From Pseudomonas putida (lineage in GTDB: Bacteria; Pseudomonadota; Gammaproteobacteria; Pseudomonadales; Pseudomonadaceae), in assembly GCA_041879295.1 (NCBI GenBank), contig CP047152.1, forward strand, positions 873,501 to 937,500: 64,000 nt of DNA, read 5' to 3'. Below are positions 1-10,013 of this stretch, piece by piece. The first letter of the stretch is position 1, and each line of letters opens with the position of its first letter. A program made the translations under genes and the position numbers. Below the pieces are notes generated by a model that saw only the letters and a program-made list of their open reading frames with translations, ran no database searches and was not told where the DNA came from.

Positions 1-1
1 T

Positions 2-553
2 ACCGAGCTACTGGTCGAGACGGCCCTTGAGCTGCAACCCGCTTCGCCAGCCAAGGTTCTTGACCTGGGTACGGGAACGGGTGCCATCGCCCTGGCGCTG
101 GCCAGCGAGCGCCCGGCCTGGCAGGTGACAGCGGTTGACCGTGTGGAGGAGGCTGCTGCCCTCGCCGAGCGCAACCGTCAGCGGTTGGGTCTGGCCAACG
201 CTCGGGTACGGCTAAGCCACTGGTTCGACAGCCTGGCCGGCGAGCGTTTCGATCTCATCGTCAGCAACCCGCCCTACATCGCTGCTGAAGATCCGCACCT
301 GGCGACCGGAGACGTGCGCTTCGAACCCAGCAGTGCACTGGTGGCCGGTGCCGATGGCCTGGACGACCTTCGTGTGATCGCTACCCAGGCCCCAGCGCAC
401 CTGTTGCCTGGTGGCTGGCTACTGCTGGAACATGGCTACGATCAGGCGGCAGCGGTACGCGCTATGCTGGCTGAACATGGCTTTATCGAGGTGGCCAGCC
501 GCACGGACTTGGGCGGCCATGAACGTATTACCCTGGGGCGACTGCCATGCTGA
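2..553 (+). CDS. prmC: Peptide chain release factor N5-glutamine methyltransferase (5'-truncated by window)
   Basis: PrmC (HemK) uses S-adenosylmethionine to methylate the glutamine of the GGQ motif in release factors RF1 and RF2, which improves peptide release. The frame is open from base 2, so the N-terminal substrate-binding part lies outside the window. Visible parts are the TELLVETAL segment, the SAM-binding glycine loop (GTGTGAIALALA) and the NPPY motif that binds the target glutamine. The gene overlaps moeB by 7 bp, so they are probably co-transcribed. Seen: both motifs. Known: NPPY is diagnostic for this family. Confidence 0.95.
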   Translation, partial: TELLVETALELQPASPAKVLDLGTGTGAIALALASERPAWQVTAVDRVEEAAALAERNRQRLGLANARVRLSHWFDSLAGERFDLIVSNPPYIAAEDPHLATGDVRFEPSSALVAGADGLDDLRVIATQAPAHLLPGGWLLLEHGYDQAAAVRAMLAEHGFIEVASRTDLGGHERITLGRLPC

Positions 554-1302
554 GTGATCAGGAACTGCTACGTTACAGCCGCCAGGTGCTGCTGGCTCAG
601 ATCGACATTGATGGCCAGCTGCGGCTCAAGCAGAGCAAAGCGCTGATTGTCGGGCTGGGTGGCCTGGGCTCGCCAGTTGCCCTTTATCTGGCCGCGGCCG
701 GAGTAGGTGAGCTGCACCTGGCCGACTTCGACACCGTCGACCTGACCAACCTGCAACGCCAGGTAATCCACGACAGTGCCAGCGTCGGCATGAGCAAGGT
801 CGACTCGGCCTTGCAGCGTTTGCAGGCTATCAACCCGGAAGTCAGCCTGGTTGCTCACCGCCAGGCACTGGACGAGGACTCGCTGGCGGCTGCGGTGGCG
901 GCGGTCGACCTGGTGCTGGACTGCTCCGACAATTTCTCTACCCGCGAAGCGGTCAACGCTGCCTGTGTCGCCGCCAGCAAGCCATTGGTCAGCGGTGCGG
1001 CAATCCGTCTGGAAGGTCAACTGTCGGTGTTCGACCCGCGGCGCGACTACAGCCCGTGCTACCACTGCCTTTACGGACACGGTAGCGAAGCTGAACTGAC
1101 TTGCAGCGAAGCAGGCGTCATTGGCCCGCTGGTGGGGCTGGTGGGTAGCCTGCAGGCGCTGGAGGCGATGAAGCTGCTGGCGGGCTTCGGTGAACCGTTG
1201 GTTGGCCGCTTGCTGTTGATTGATGCCCTAGGTACCCGTATCCGCGAGCTTCGTGTCAAGCGCGACCCGGCGTGCACGGTCTGTGGCAAGCGCGATGGCT
1301 GA
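547..1302 (+). CDS. moeB: Molybdopterin-synthase adenylyltransferase (MoeB/ThiF family)
   Basis: This 251-residue E1-like enzyme uses ATP to adenylate the C-terminal glycine of the sulfur carrier MoaD in molybdenum cofactor synthesis. The N-terminal start ([10 protein letters not shown]) is typical. It is followed by the nucleotide-binding loop VGLGGLGSP near residue 38 and the Arg/Asn/Gln segment [10 protein letters not shown]. Two CxxC pairs (CYHC near residue 181 and CTVC near the C-terminus) form the structural zinc site. Length fits the family. It lies between prmC and murI with short overlaps on both sides. A ThiF role in thiamine synthesis cannot be excluded by sequence alone, but the prmC neighbourhood favours MoeB. 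Confidence 0.9.
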   Translation: MLSDQELLRYSRQVLLAQIDIDGQLRLKQSKALIVGLGGLGSPVALYLAAAGVGELHLADFDTVDLTNLQRQVIHDSASVGMSKVDSALQRLQAINPEVSLVAHRQALDEDSLAAAVAAVDLVLDCSDNFSTREAVNAACVAASKPLVSGAAIRLEGQLSVFDPRRDYSPCYHCLYGHGSEAELTCSEAGVIGPLVGLVGSLQALEAMKLLAGFGEPLVGRLLLIDALGTRIRELRVKRDPACTVCGKRDG

Positions 1303-2092
1303 GCGCTCGGCGCCGGTAGGCGTCATGGACTCGGGGGTTGGCGGTTTGTCGGTGCTCGCCGAGATCCAGCGCCTGCTGCCCAACGAGACGTTGCTGTATG
1401 TGGCCGATTGCGGGCATATACCCTACGGTGAGAAGTCGCCGGACTATATCCGCGAGCGCTGCCGGCACATTGCCGGGTTCTTCCATGAGCAAGGCGCAAA
1501 GGCCATGGTGTTGGCCTGCAACACCGCCACGGTGGCGGCAGTGGCCGACCTGCGAGAGTTGTATCCGACCTGGCCGTTGGTGGGCATGGAGCCGGCCGTG
1601 AAGCCTGCTGCAGCCGCCACCCGCTCGGGCGTGGTCGGTGTGCTGGCCACTACCGGTACCCTGCAGAGTGCCAAGTTCGCAGCCTTGCTCGACCGCTTCG
1701 CCAATGACGTACGGGTTATCACCCAGCCTTGCCCAGGGCTGGTCGAGCTGATCGAAACCGGTGACCTTGCAAGCCCGGCGTTGCGCCAGATGCTGCAAGG
1801 TTACGTGCAGCCGCTGCTGGCAGCAGGTTGCGATACGCTGATCCTCGGCTGCACCCATTACCCTTTCCTTCGCCCATTGCTGGCCAGCATGGTGCCGGAG
1901 GACGTGGCCATCATCGACACCGGCGCGGCCGTGGCGCGTCAGTTGCGACGGCTGTTGGGTGCCAATGATCTGCTGGCCGAAGGCCCGGCTGGCGCTGCAC
2001 GCTTCTGGACAAGCGCTGATCCAGAAATCCTAAGAAAAATCCTACCTGTGCTGTGGCATAAGTCCGGCGATGTGCAAAGCTTTGCGTTGTGA
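1295..2092 (+). CDS. murI: Glutamate racemase
   Basis: MurI interconverts L- and D-glutamate and supplies D-glutamate for peptidoglycan. The two catalytic cysteines are visible in LACNTAT (Cys75) and LGCTHYP, together with the N-terminal [10 protein letters not shown] chose the ATG at 1295 (265 residues, [14 protein letters not shown]) rather than an in-frame start at 1253. The longer version adds only sequence that overlaps moeB and has no family counterpart. The gene overlaps moeB by 8 bp, so prmC-moeB-murI forms a likely operon. Confidence 0.95.
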   Translation: MAERSAPVGVMDSGVGGLSVLAEIQRLLPNETLLYVADCGHIPYGEKSPDYIRERCRHIAGFFHEQGAKAMVLACNTATVAAVADLRELYPTWPLVGMEPAVKPAAAATRSGVVGVLATTGTLQSAKFAALLDRFANDVRVITQPCPGLVELIETGDLASPALRQMLQGYVQPLLAAGCDTLILGCTHYPFLRPLLASMVPEDVAIIDTGAAVARQLRRLLGANDLLAEGPAGAARFWTSADPEILRKILPVLWHKSGDVQSFAL

Positions 2093-2198
2093 AAAAAACG
2101 TGAAAACCAGCTGAACTATCGTTCCACTTCTGCTTTCTACCGCTTTGCCTGAGATGAGGCGGACACTAACAACAGCATCAGGAAGAAGGATGTTTCTC

Positions 2199-2717
2199 AT
2201 GAGGAAACTGCTCGGCTTGGCAGCGGCTGCTGCCTTTGTTATGGGACAATCGATGTCGGTACAAGCTGCCGATGTTTCGTTTTCGGTGGGGCAGACCGGC
2301 GATTCGACCATGGTCTACCGGCTAGGGCTGCAATCGAACTGGGATGCGAGCTGGTGGCAGACCAGCGTTGGTCGGCTGACCGGCTATTGGGATGGCGCCT
2401 ACACCTACTGGGATGGCGACGAGACCGCGAGCAATCACAGCCTGTCCTTCGCGCCAGTGTTCGTCTATGAGTTTGCCGGGGAGTCGGTGAAGCCTTACAT
2501 CGAAGCGGGGATCGGGGTGGCGGCGTTCTCCAGCACCGAGTTGGAAAGCAACGAGCTGGGTTCGGCTTTCCAGTTCGAGGATCGCATCGGCTTTGGTTTG
2601 CGCTTTGCCGGCGGGCATGAGATTGGGGTGCGGGCGATTCACTACTCGAACGCCGGCATCAAAGAGCCCAATGATGGTGTAGAAAGCTATAGCTTGCATT
2701 ACCGAATGGCGCTCTGA
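2199..2717 (+). CDS. pagL: Lipid A 3-O-deacylase, outer-membrane beta-barrel
   Basis: PagL removes the 3-O-linked acyl chain from lipid A in the outer membrane and so tunes LPS immunogenicity and permeability. The 172-residue product has a signal peptide ending near VQAADVSF, repeated aromatic beta strands, and a C-terminal active site. There the sequence HYSNAGIKEPNDGVE gives the His, Ser (+2) and Glu (+14) spacing of the Pseudomonas PagL triad. The start is the ATG at 2199 behind AAGGA; an in-frame ATG at 2190 is also possible. About 100 bp without features separates it from murI, so it probably has its own promoter. Confidence 0.9.
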   Translation: MRKLLGLAAAAAFVMGQSMSVQAADVSFSVGQTGDSTMVYRLGLQSNWDASWWQTSVGRLTGYWDGAYTYWDGDETASNHSLSFAPVFVYEFAGESVKPYIEAGIGVAAFSSTELESNELGSAFQFEDRIGFGLRFAGGHEIGVRAIHYSNAGIKEPNDGVESYSLHYRMAL

Positions 2718-2731
2718 GTTCACCTGCATTC

Positions 2732-2762
2732 CCCCCTTCGCGGGCAATGCCCGCGAAGGGGG
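2732..2762. terminator. REP-type hairpin / bidirectional terminator
   Basis: A near-perfect palindrome (arms CCCCCTTCGCGGGC and GCCCGCGAAGGGGG) lies between the convergent pagL and SDR genes. It has the GCGGGC/GCCCGC core of the P. putida REP family. A role in 3'-end formation for both genes is inferred. Confidence 0.7.
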
Positions 2763-2780
2763 TAGTACTGAATTCAGGTG

Positions 2781-3479
2781 TTAGCGCGTCAGTGGCCACA
2801 GGCTACTGACGTTCAGCGTCTCCAGGACCAGTTCCGGTTCTCGCTGAGGCCACCGCCGCAATAACTCCTCTGCGGCACTGTCGGGCGTCCACGCCTCCGG
2901 TATCGCCTGTGCCGACGTCACCGTTACCTTCAGCGATTGTGGTCCTACAATGGTCAGTGCTACCCCTTGCTCCTCAAGGGCCTTGCGCTGCTCACGCATC
3001 CACTGCGGCAAGTTGTTCCAGCCCGCAGTCACCTGTGTCGGTGCAAACAGCTGCAACGCCGAATAACGGTTGAAAAGCGCCATCACCTGCGGTGACTGCC
3101 CCTTTGCCAGCAACGGCAGCGCTTTGCCCAGGCAATGCTCTGCGGCAAGCTGGTTGGTAGTGACGATTGTTTCGATCAGCTCAGCGTCATTGACATCGGC
3201 TGACAGGTAATCGCTGGTGCCGGTGTTGATGATCAGACCGTCCAGCGAACACCAGGCATGGCAAATCTGTTGGCATGCATGGGTGATTTGTTGTTCTTCA
3301 TGCAACTGCCACGGCAAACGCAACAATTGGCGGCCGTAGCGTGCCCCCAAAGCATCCAGTGCAGCGCCATCCTTGCCGCTGGCGGCAACGCGATGCCCTT
3401 CCTCGAGCATCCTCTTCACCAAAGCCAAGCCAAGTCCGTTGCTTGCGCCCGTAACCCAGAAACTGCGTGAGTTATTCAA
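2781..3479 (-). CDS. Short-chain dehydrogenase/reductase family protein, apparently without the Tyr/Lys active site
   Basis: The 232-residue Rossmann protein starts with the cofactor loop TGASNGLG (residues 10-17), so NAD(P) binding is likely. The usual catalytic YxxxK is not present. The matching region reads TQVTAGWNNLPQ, without Tyr or Lys, and the NAG motif is NTG. It may therefore bind a nucleotide without classical dehydrogenase activity. Its start codon overlaps the phrB stop by 4 bp (ATGA), making it the last gene of the rudS-MerR-phrB operon. The function is unknown; the placement suggests a link to the light or photodamage response. Confidence 0.8.
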   Translation of the reverse strand: MNNSRSFWVTGASNGLGLALVKRMLEEGHRVAASGKDGAALDALGARYGRQLLRLPWQLHEEQQITHACQQICHAWCSLDGLIINTGTSDYLSADVNDAELIETIVTTNQLAAEHCLGKALPLLAKGQSPQVMALFNRYSALQLFAPTQVTAGWNNLPQWMREQRKALEEQGVALTIVGPQSLKVTVTSAQAIPEAWTPDSAAEELLRRWPQREPELVLETLNVSSLWPLTR

Positions 3480-4918
3480 GACGTTATCCCCTGATTCTGC
3501 CGGCGTGGCAGCCCTTTGAACGCTTCCAGGGCCCGCTGGCGACTGCTGCTGAGATCTACGATTGGACTTAGGTAAGCAGTATTACCGAAAAGGTCCGTCG
3601 ATTTAATGGGGTGATGGATGGCTTTTTCGTCGAGCGCTTGTAGTTCTGGTACCCAGTGGCGAATGAAATGCCCCTGAGGATCGAAGCGCTGCGACTGCGA
3701 AATCGGGTTGAAGATACGGAAATAGGGCACCGCATCGGTGCCGGTGGACGCACTCCACTGCCAGCCCCCGTTGTTGGCGGCCAGGTCGCCGTCAATCAGG
3801 TGGCGCATGAAGTGCCGCTCGCCCTTGCGCCAGTCAATCAGCAGGTTCTTGCTGAGGAACATGGCCACGACCATGCGCAAGCGGTTGTGCATCCACCCGG
3901 TGTGCAGCAGTTGGCGCATGGCGGCATCGATGATCGGGAAACCGGTGCGGCCCTGCTCCCACGCCTCCAGGTCTGCCGGGGCGTCACGCCACGGCAGGGC
4001 TTCGGTCTGGGCACGGAAGGCGCGGTGGCGGGAGACCTGTGGATAACCGCTCAGGATGTGCTTGTAGAACTCGCGCCACAGTAGCTCGTTGACCCAGGTC
4101 TGCACGCCCGTGCTGCCACTGTCGAACTCGCCCCGGTTGCAGGCCAGTGCACCGTGCAAGCATTGGCGGGGCGAGATCACGCCGGCGGCCAGGTAGGGTG
4201 AAAGCTGGCTGGTACCGGGCTTGGCAGGCAAATCACGCAAGTGCTGGTAGTCGTCGATGGTTTCGTCGAGGAAGCGTGACAGGCGGGACTGTGCCTCAGC
4301 CTCACCTGCTGGCCAGTGGTCGCGCACTGTGTGCGTGGTTGTTCCGAATCCCTCTACGTGTAGCGGGACCGGATCGCTGCCGATGTTCAACGGTGCCTGG
4401 CGCTTCACTCGCCGGGCCAAGGCCGGCAGGCTGCGGTGCAAATGTTCCAGGCAGGTTTTCTTGAACTGGCTGAAGACCTGGAAGTAATCGCCACTGCGGG
4501 TAAGCACGGTACCCGGACGGAAGAACAGCTGGTCGAGGTAGCTGTGTGCCTGGATGGCCGACTTTTCCAGCAGTGCCCGGGTGGCATCATCCCGGCGCTG
4601 CTCATTGATGCCGTACTCCTCGTTCCAGTGCACGCTTTGCACCTGATGCTGGCGGCAGACATCGAGCACCGCCTGTGGTGCCTGGTCCCAGGTTTCGATT
4701 GTGCGGATCAGCAGGGGTATGTTCAGCTTTTCCAGTGATTGGCGCAGGTCATTCAGGTTACGCAGCCAGAAGTCGACTTTGCAGTCGGCATCGTCATGGG
4801 CTTGCCATTGCCCGGGGCTGACAAGCCACAGGGCGATGGTCGGGCCGCGCTCTGTGGAGGCGCTGAGTGCAGTGTTGTCATCGATGCGCAGGTCGCTGCG
4901 CAGCCAGGTCAGGTGCAT
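3476..4918 (-). CDS. phrB: Deoxyribodipyrimidine (CPD) photolyase
   Basis: PhrB reverses UV-induced cyclobutane pyrimidine dimers in DNA using blue or near-UV light and a reduced FAD. The 480-residue protein opens with the antenna-domain signature LTWLRSDLRIDDNTAL. The C-terminal FAD domain contains WVNELLWREFYKHIL, TGFPIIDAAMRQL, GWMHNRLRMVVAMFL and NNGGWQWSASTGTDA, all hallmarks of class I CPD photolyases. It overlaps the upstream MerR gene by 10 bp and the downstream SDR by 4 bp. The operon has a PplR1-like site in its promoter, and phrB is reported as light-induced in P. putida KT2440. Confidence 0.97.
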   Translation of the reverse strand: MHLTWLRSDLRIDDNTALSASTERGPTIALWLVSPGQWQAHDDADCKVDFWLRNLNDLRQSLEKLNIPLLIRTIETWDQAPQAVLDVCRQHQVQSVHWNEEYGINEQRRDDATRALLEKSAIQAHSYLDQLFFRPGTVLTRSGDYFQVFSQFKKTCLEHLHRSLPALARRVKRQAPLNIGSDPVPLHVEGFGTTTHTVRDHWPAGEAEAQSRLSRFLDETIDDYQHLRDLPAKPGTSQLSPYLAAGVISPRQCLHGALACNRGEFDSGSTGVQTWVNELLWREFYKHILSGYPQVSRHRAFRAQTEALPWRDAPADLEAWEQGRTGFPIIDAAMRQLLHTGWMHNRLRMVVAMFLSKNLLIDWRKGERHFMRHLIDGDLAANNGGWQWSASTGTDAVPYFRIFNPISQSQRFDPQGHFIRHWVPELQALDEKAIHHPIKSTDLFGNTAYLSPIVDLSSSRQRALEAFKGLPRRQNQGITS

Positions 4919-5808
4919 GGGGGAGTTTTCTCTACAGGCTGTCGATCGTTGGCTTGAAGCACGCGCAATGCCGCCTGCGGGGTATCGAACAGGAAAAGGT
5001 CGGGAAGCTCAAAAGCCTTCAAGCGGGCTTCATGCAGCGCCAGCGTGGTACCGCCCAGTAGCTTGGGGACCGGCAAGCCTTGCAGGGTGCGCAGCAACGC
5101 CTTGTCGTCGATGCGTGGCCCGAGGTGCAGGAGTAAGGCGCGTGGTTTCAGCACGTTGACGGCGCTTAGCAATTGCGGGCCTGCGACAGGCTGCTCGAGT
5201 ACCTCGACCGGGAAGCCGTTGCTGGTGAGCAGCCAGGCGCACAACCATAAGCCTGGACTGAAGGTGCGTTCGCTGTCTTCAGCCAGCAATACGGCAGGGC
5301 CTTGCAGCAGCTGGTTGTCGTGATACACGCGGGCACCGAGCTTGCTGCGTAGCCAGCTGTGGAAAAACACCTGCTCCAGCCGAGCGTTGAAGTAATTGCG
5401 CCAGCGCAGGTCGAGCATGTCGAGTAGCGGCAGCAGCAATTGCTCGCACAGGGTGACCGCCGGGTACAGCGCCATGGCCTGGTTAAGTTGCTGGTCGAGG
5501 GCGCGCTGTGACAGGCTGGCGATGGCCTCGATCAGCTGGAATTGCCTGGCTTGCCAGTCACCCTTTGGTGGAGTGCTGGTAGGTTTGTCGAGCAACTCGC
5601 GGACTTGGCCGACCGACGCGCCACGCTGCAGCCAGGCCAGGACGGCCTCGACGCGTTCGACCTGCTCAAGTGGATACAGGCGATGCCCCTTGGCGGTGCG
5701 CTGTGGCTTGAGCAACCCATAACGGCGCTCCCAGGCGCGCAGGGTGACGGGGTTGACGCCGGTGCGACGGGCCAGTTCGCCGATGGGCAGCAAGTCCTCA
5801 GACCGCAT
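4909..5808 (-). CDS. pplR1: MerR-family light-responsive regulator, class II LitR/CarH type (PplR1-like)
   Basis: The 299-residue regulator has an N-terminal MerR winged helix (IGELARRTGVNPVTLRAWERRYGLL, residues about 8-32) followed by a cobalamin-binding-like C-terminal region. That region lacks the DxHxxG motif needed to bind adenosylcobalamin. This is the pattern of class II LitR proteins, which in P. putida work with LOV photoreceptors rather than B12. It overlaps rudS by 11 bp and phrB by 10 bp. PplR1 of KT2440 is described next to phrB and is itself photoinducible. The assignment to PplR1 rather than a paralogue rests on this neighbourhood. Confidence 0.85.
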   Translation of the reverse strand: MRSEDLLPIGELARRTGVNPVTLRAWERRYGLLKPQRTAKGHRLYPLEQVERVEAVLAWLQRGASVGQVRELLDKPTSTPPKGDWQARQFQLIEAIASLSQRALDQQLNQAMALYPAVTLCEQLLLPLLDMLDLRWRNYFNARLEQVFFHSWLRSKLGARVYHDNQLLQGPAVLLAEDSERTFSPGLWLCAWLLTSNGFPVEVLEQPVAGPQLLSAVNVLKPRALLLHLGPRIDDKALLRTLQGLPVPKLLGGTTLALHEARLKAFELPDLFLFDTPQAALRVLQANDRQPVEKTPPCT

Positions 5809-6766
5809 TGCGCAAGCCCAGGCTCTCGGGGTGCGGTTGCAGGTAGGCTTGCTGCTGCAAGTAGGGGTCTGGGTGCTTGCGCAAATGGTGTTTGAGCAGG
5901 GTCAGTGGCACTACCAGTGGTACCACGCCTTGTTGGTATTGGCCGATGACTGCCTGCAACTCAGCCTTGTCCTGCTGCGTCAGGGCATCCTTGAAGTAAC
6001 CGCTCAGGTGCTGCAGCACATTGCTGTGGGTGCCGCGGCTGGCACAGCGGCGCAGGGCCTGCATCAGCTGGCTGAAATAGCGTGAGCCGATGCTCTGTGG
6101 TTCATCATCCCTGCTCATGCTGCCAAGCAGGCGGCCGAGGGTACGATAGGCCTGGGGGTTGTTGGCCATCAGCAAATACTTGTAGCGCGAATGAAAGCGC
6201 ACCAGAGCACCACGGTTCAGGCCTTCGGCCAACAGGCGCTGCCAGTCGGCGTAGGCGTAAACGCGGCTTATGAAGTTTTCGCGCAGCACGGGGTCATGCA
6301 GACGGCCTTCTTCCTCTACTGGCAGGTCCGGGCGCAGCGCGCAGAAAGCCTGGGCATAGACACCACGGCCGCCATGCACGGCCGGGTGGCCATTGTCCTG
6401 ATAGACCTTTACCCGTTCCAGGCCGCAAGAAGGAGACTTCTGCATGAAGATGTAGCCGCAGATGTCGTCAAGTTCGTTGGCCATCTGCTCACCATAGGTG
6501 CGCAGCGGGTCGGTCAGGTCCTTGCCGGGGTCGCGGGTGCCGACCACTTCGGGCTGTTCGGGGTTGCCGACCAGGCGAATCGGGTCACGGGGAATACCCA
6601 GGCCGATTGCCACTTCCGGACACACGGGTAGCCAGTCGAAGTGATGTTCCAGCTGTTTACGGCACAGGTCGGAAGCCTTGTGGCCGCCGTTGTAGCGCAC
6701 GCTGTGCCCGGTCAGGCAGGCGCTGATGGCGATGCGTGGCTTGCTGTGTACGGAAGGGTCGTGCAT
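5798..6766 (-). CDS. rudS: tRNA 4-thiouridine desulfidase, TudS (DUF523) - DUF1722 fusion
   Basis: The N-terminal half (about residues 10-160) is a DUF523/TudS domain with three conserved cysteines, Cys17 (ISACLTG), Cys49 (LPVCPEV) and Cys114 (KSPSCGLERV), which in TudS hold a [4Fe-4S] cluster. The C-terminal half is DUF1722 (HSRYKYLLMANNPQAYRTLG). Such fusions are described as RudS, which removes sulfur from 4-thiouridine in tRNA and lowers UVA-induced growth arrest. It is the first gene of the photolyase operon and has a good Shine-Dalgarno (GGAGG, 5 nt spacing). A PplR1-like repeat lies 22-45 bp upstream. Light-induced erasure of photosensitive s4U is the inferred role. Confidence 0.85.
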   Translation of the reverse strand: MHDPSVHSKPRIAISACLTGHSVRYNGGHKASDLCRKQLEHHFDWLPVCPEVAIGLGIPRDPIRLVGNPEQPEVVGTRDPGKDLTDPLRTYGEQMANELDDICGYIFMQKSPSCGLERVKVYQDNGHPAVHGGRGVYAQAFCALRPDLPVEEEGRLHDPVLRENFISRVYAYADWQRLLAEGLNRGALVRFHSRYKYLLMANNPQAYRTLGRLLGSMSRDDEPQSIGSRYFSQLMQALRRCASRGTHSNVLQHLSGYFKDALTQQDKAELQAVIGQYQQGVVPLVVPLTLLKHHLRKHPDPYLQQQAYLQPHPESLGLRNAV

Positions 6767-6778
6767 GGCTGCCTCCGA

Positions 6779-6820
6779 AAATAAACCTGTACGTGACGCA
6801 AATCTTGTACAGGTTTATTT
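6779..6820 (-). promoter_or_regulatory. PplR1-type operator (TGTACA-N12-CGTACA) inside a 14-bp inverted repeat, rudS promoter
   Basis: On the minus strand TGTACA (6811-6806), 12 bases and CGTACA (6793-6788) match the reported PplR1 consensus T(G/A)TACA-N12-TGTA(C/T)A with one mismatch. The two boxes sit inside a perfect 14-bp inverted repeat (AAATAAACCTGTAC at 6779-6792, its complement at 6807-6820). It lies 22-45 bp upstream of the rudS start, where a promoter-overlapping repressor site is expected. Confidence 0.8.
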
Positions 6821-6869
6821 CAGCACAGCGCTGAAGTTATGCAAACTAGTATTTTTGTATAGTTCTGCA

Positions 6870-7895
<1,026 letters not shown>

Positions 7896-7906
7896 TCAGG
7901 CAAACC

Positions 7907-7930
7907 TGTACAATGCACAAATTATGTATA
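7907..7930. promoter_or_regulatory. PplR1-type operator (TGTACA-N12-TGTATA)
   Basis: TGTACA (7907-7912), exactly 12 bases and TGTATA (7925-7930) match the reported PplR1 direct-repeat consensus with no mismatch. The site sits in the 186-bp divergent intergenic region between the FAD oxidoreductase (minus) and the YfcH-like gene (plus). It could control either or both. Binding is inferred from the motif. Confidence 0.8.
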
Positions 7931-8042
7931 AGGTTATTCCGTGTGGCGAACAGGTTGGCCTATGTTTATCCGAGAGCGTCGGGTCAAGAAAGTGCCTTGA
8001 TGTTAAAAATAGACCACCGCCGCACTCTGCGAGGACACAGCC

Positions 8043-8948
8043 ATGCATATATTGCTGACAGGTGGCACCGGTTTGATTGGCAAGCATCTATGCCAGTACT
8101 GGCTTGGCCAAGGGCATCGGCTTACGGTTTGGAGCCGGCGTCCTGAACAGGTGGCGAAGATTTGTGGTAGCGGGGTACGTGGCATCGCCCGCCTGGAGCA
8201 GCTGGAGGCCGATGATCATCTTGATGCGGTGGTCAACCTTGCCGGTGCGCCGATTGCCGACAGGCCCTGGACGGCCGCCCGGCGCAACTTGTTGTGGGCC
8301 AGCCGTGTCACCCTTACCGAGCAATTGCTGGCTTGGCTGGGCACCCGTGAGCAGCGCCCGGAGGTGTTGATCTCCGGCTCTGCGGTAGGTTGGTACGGAG
8401 ACGGCGGCGAACGTGAACTGACCGAGGCTTCACCCCCGGTGCGTGAAGATTTCGCCAGCCAGTTGTGCATTGCCTGGGAAGAGACCGCCCAGCGTTCGCA
8501 AGCCCAGGGGATCCGCGTGGTACTGGTCCGTACCGGCCTGGTGCTGGCCAGTGACGGCGGCTTTTTGTCGCGCCTGCGCATGCCCTTCAAGCTGGGGCTG
8601 GGCGGGCCTTTGGGCAACGGGCGTCAGTGGATGCCCTGGGTTCATATAGATGACCAGGTCGCCCTGATTGATTTTCTCTTGCAGCACAAGGATGCCAGCG
8701 GTCCTTATAATGCTTGTGCCCCGGAGCCTGTGCGCAACCGTGAGTTTGCCAGGCGACTGGGCCGTGCCCTGCATCGGCCGGCGCTGCTGCCAGTGCCGGC
8801 ATTGCTGCTCAAGGCGGGCCTTGGCGAGATGTCGACCTTGCTGCTGGGAGGCCAGCGGGCGCGCCCGGTACGCTTGCTGGAAGCCGGCTTCACCTTCCGC
8901 TTCAACGATCTGCAATCGGCGCTGGACAACCTGTCCAGTCGCCTCTGA
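8043..8948 (+). CDS. TIGR01777-family (YfcH-like) epimerase/dehydratase
   Basis: The 301-residue extended SDR carries the N-terminal loop [13 protein letters not shown] and the family marker segments [15 protein letters not shown] and [12 protein letters not shown]. The segment [12 protein letters not shown] is also typical of TIGR01777. The biochemical role of the family is not settled. It ends 13 bp before the likely hemH start, so the two form a probable operon. A perfect PplR1-type repeat lies about 113 bp upstream of its ATG. The start is the ATG after GAGGACACAGCC. Confidence 0.9.
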   Translation: MHILLTGGTGLIGKHLCQYWLGQGHRLTVWSRRPEQVAKICGSGVRGIARLEQLEADDHLDAVVNLAGAPIADRPWTAARRNLLWASRVTLTEQLLAWLGTREQRPEVLISGSAVGWYGDGGERELTEASPPVREDFASQLCIAWEETAQRSQAQGIRVVLVRTGLVLASDGGFLSRLRMPFKLGLGGPLGNGRQWMPWVHIDDQVALIDFLLQHKDASGPYNACAPEPVRNREFARRLGRALHRPALLPVPALLLKAGLGEMSTLLLGGQRARPVRLLEAGFTFRFNDLQSALDNLSSRL

Positions 8949-8961
8949 CATAGGACGCTGC

Positions 8962-9978
8962 ATGACCGATCACGCCCTGCTGCTGGTCAACCTTGGTTCC
9001 CCGGCCTCCACCTCGGTGGCCGATGTGCGCCGCTACCTCAACCAGTTCCTCATGGACCCGTACGTGGTCGACCTGCCGTGGCCGGTGCGGCGCTTGCTGG
9101 TGTCACTGATCCTGGTCAAGCGCCCGGAGCAGTCGGCACATGCCTACGCTTCGATCTGGTGGGAGGAGGGCTCGCCTTTGGTTGTGCTGACCCGTCGCCT
9201 GCAGGCCGCGATGGTCGAGCACTGGCCCCATGGCCCGGTGGAAATTGCCATGCGCTACGGCCAGCCGGCCTTGCCTGATGTGTTGGCGCGGTTGGCCGCT
9301 CAAGGTGTGCGCAAGGTGACTTTGGCACCGCTTTATCCACAGTTCGCCGACAGTACGGTGACCACTGTGGTCGAGCAGGCAAAACAGACGGTCAGCGAGC
9401 GGCAGTTGCCGTTGCAGATGCGCGTGTTGCAGCCGTTCTACGAGCACCCGGCGTACATCGAGGCGCTGGCAGCCAGCGCCCGGCCGTACCTGGAGCAGGG
9501 TTACGACCACCTGCTGCTGAGCTTTCATGGCTTGCCGGAACGGCACCTGAAGAAGCTGTTTCCGAAGGGGGTCAAGCACGACCTGCGTGCTGCCGATTGC
9601 TGCCACGGTGCACCTGCCGAAGTACGTTCGGTTTGCTATCGCGGGCAATGCCTGGCTACGGCCAAGGCCTTTGCGCAGCGCATGGGCATACCTGATGGCA
9701 AATGGTCGGTATCGTTCCAGTCGCGGCTGGGGCGGGACAAGTGGATCGAACCTTACACAGAGACGCGGTTGGATGAGCTGGCCAAGGCCGGGGTGAAGAA
9801 GCTGCTGGTGATGTGCCCTGCGTTTGTGGCGGATTGCATCGAGACGCTGGAAGAGATTGGCATGCGTGGCAGCGAGCAGTTTGTCGAGGCTGGCGGCCAG
9901 GAGCTGGTGCTGGTGCCGTGCCTGAATGATCACCCGGAGTGGGTCAGGGTGTTGGCTGATATGTGTGAAAACGCCTGA
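8962..9978 (+). CDS. hemH: Ferrochelatase
   Basis: HemH inserts Fe2+ into protoporphyrin IX, the last step of heme synthesis, at the inner membrane. The 338-residue product begins [14 protein letters not shown] and contains the ferrochelatase signature [15 protein letters not shown] with its catalytic His, and later [15 protein letters not shown] with the conserved Glu. I use the ATG at 8962. The same frame stays open to 8668, but that extension overlaps the YfcH gene and lacks homology. Placement behind a candidate light-responsive promoter is notable because porphyrins are photosensitizers. Confidence 0.95.
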   Translation: MTDHALLLVNLGSPASTSVADVRRYLNQFLMDPYVVDLPWPVRRLLVSLILVKRPEQSAHAYASIWWEEGSPLVVLTRRLQAAMVEHWPHGPVEIAMRYGQPALPDVLARLAAQGVRKVTLAPLYPQFADSTVTTVVEQAKQTVSERQLPLQMRVLQPFYEHPAYIEALAASARPYLEQGYDHLLLSFHGLPERHLKKLFPKGVKHDLRAADCCHGAPAEVRSVCYRGQCLATAKAFAQRMGIPDGKWSVSFQSRLGRDKWIEPYTETRLDELAKAGVKKLLVMCPAFVADCIETLEEIGMRGSEQFVEAGGQELVLVPCLNDHPEWVRVLADMCENA

Positions 9979-9983
9979 ATCAA

Positions 9984-10004
9984 AGGGGCCGTGTGGCGGC
10001 CCCT
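9984..10004. terminator. Hairpin between convergent hemH and uraA
   Basis: An 8-bp perfect stem (AGGGGCCG / CGGCCCCT, 5-nt loop) fills the 35-bp gap between the two convergent genes. There is no T tract on the plus side, so intrinsic termination is uncertain. Confidence 0.45.
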
Positions 10005-10013
10005 TCCGACCGG

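Noticed and set aside
8668..8961. N-terminal extension of hemH
   Set aside because: It overlaps the YfcH gene in another frame and lacks ferrochelatase homology; ATG 8962 fits the family start.
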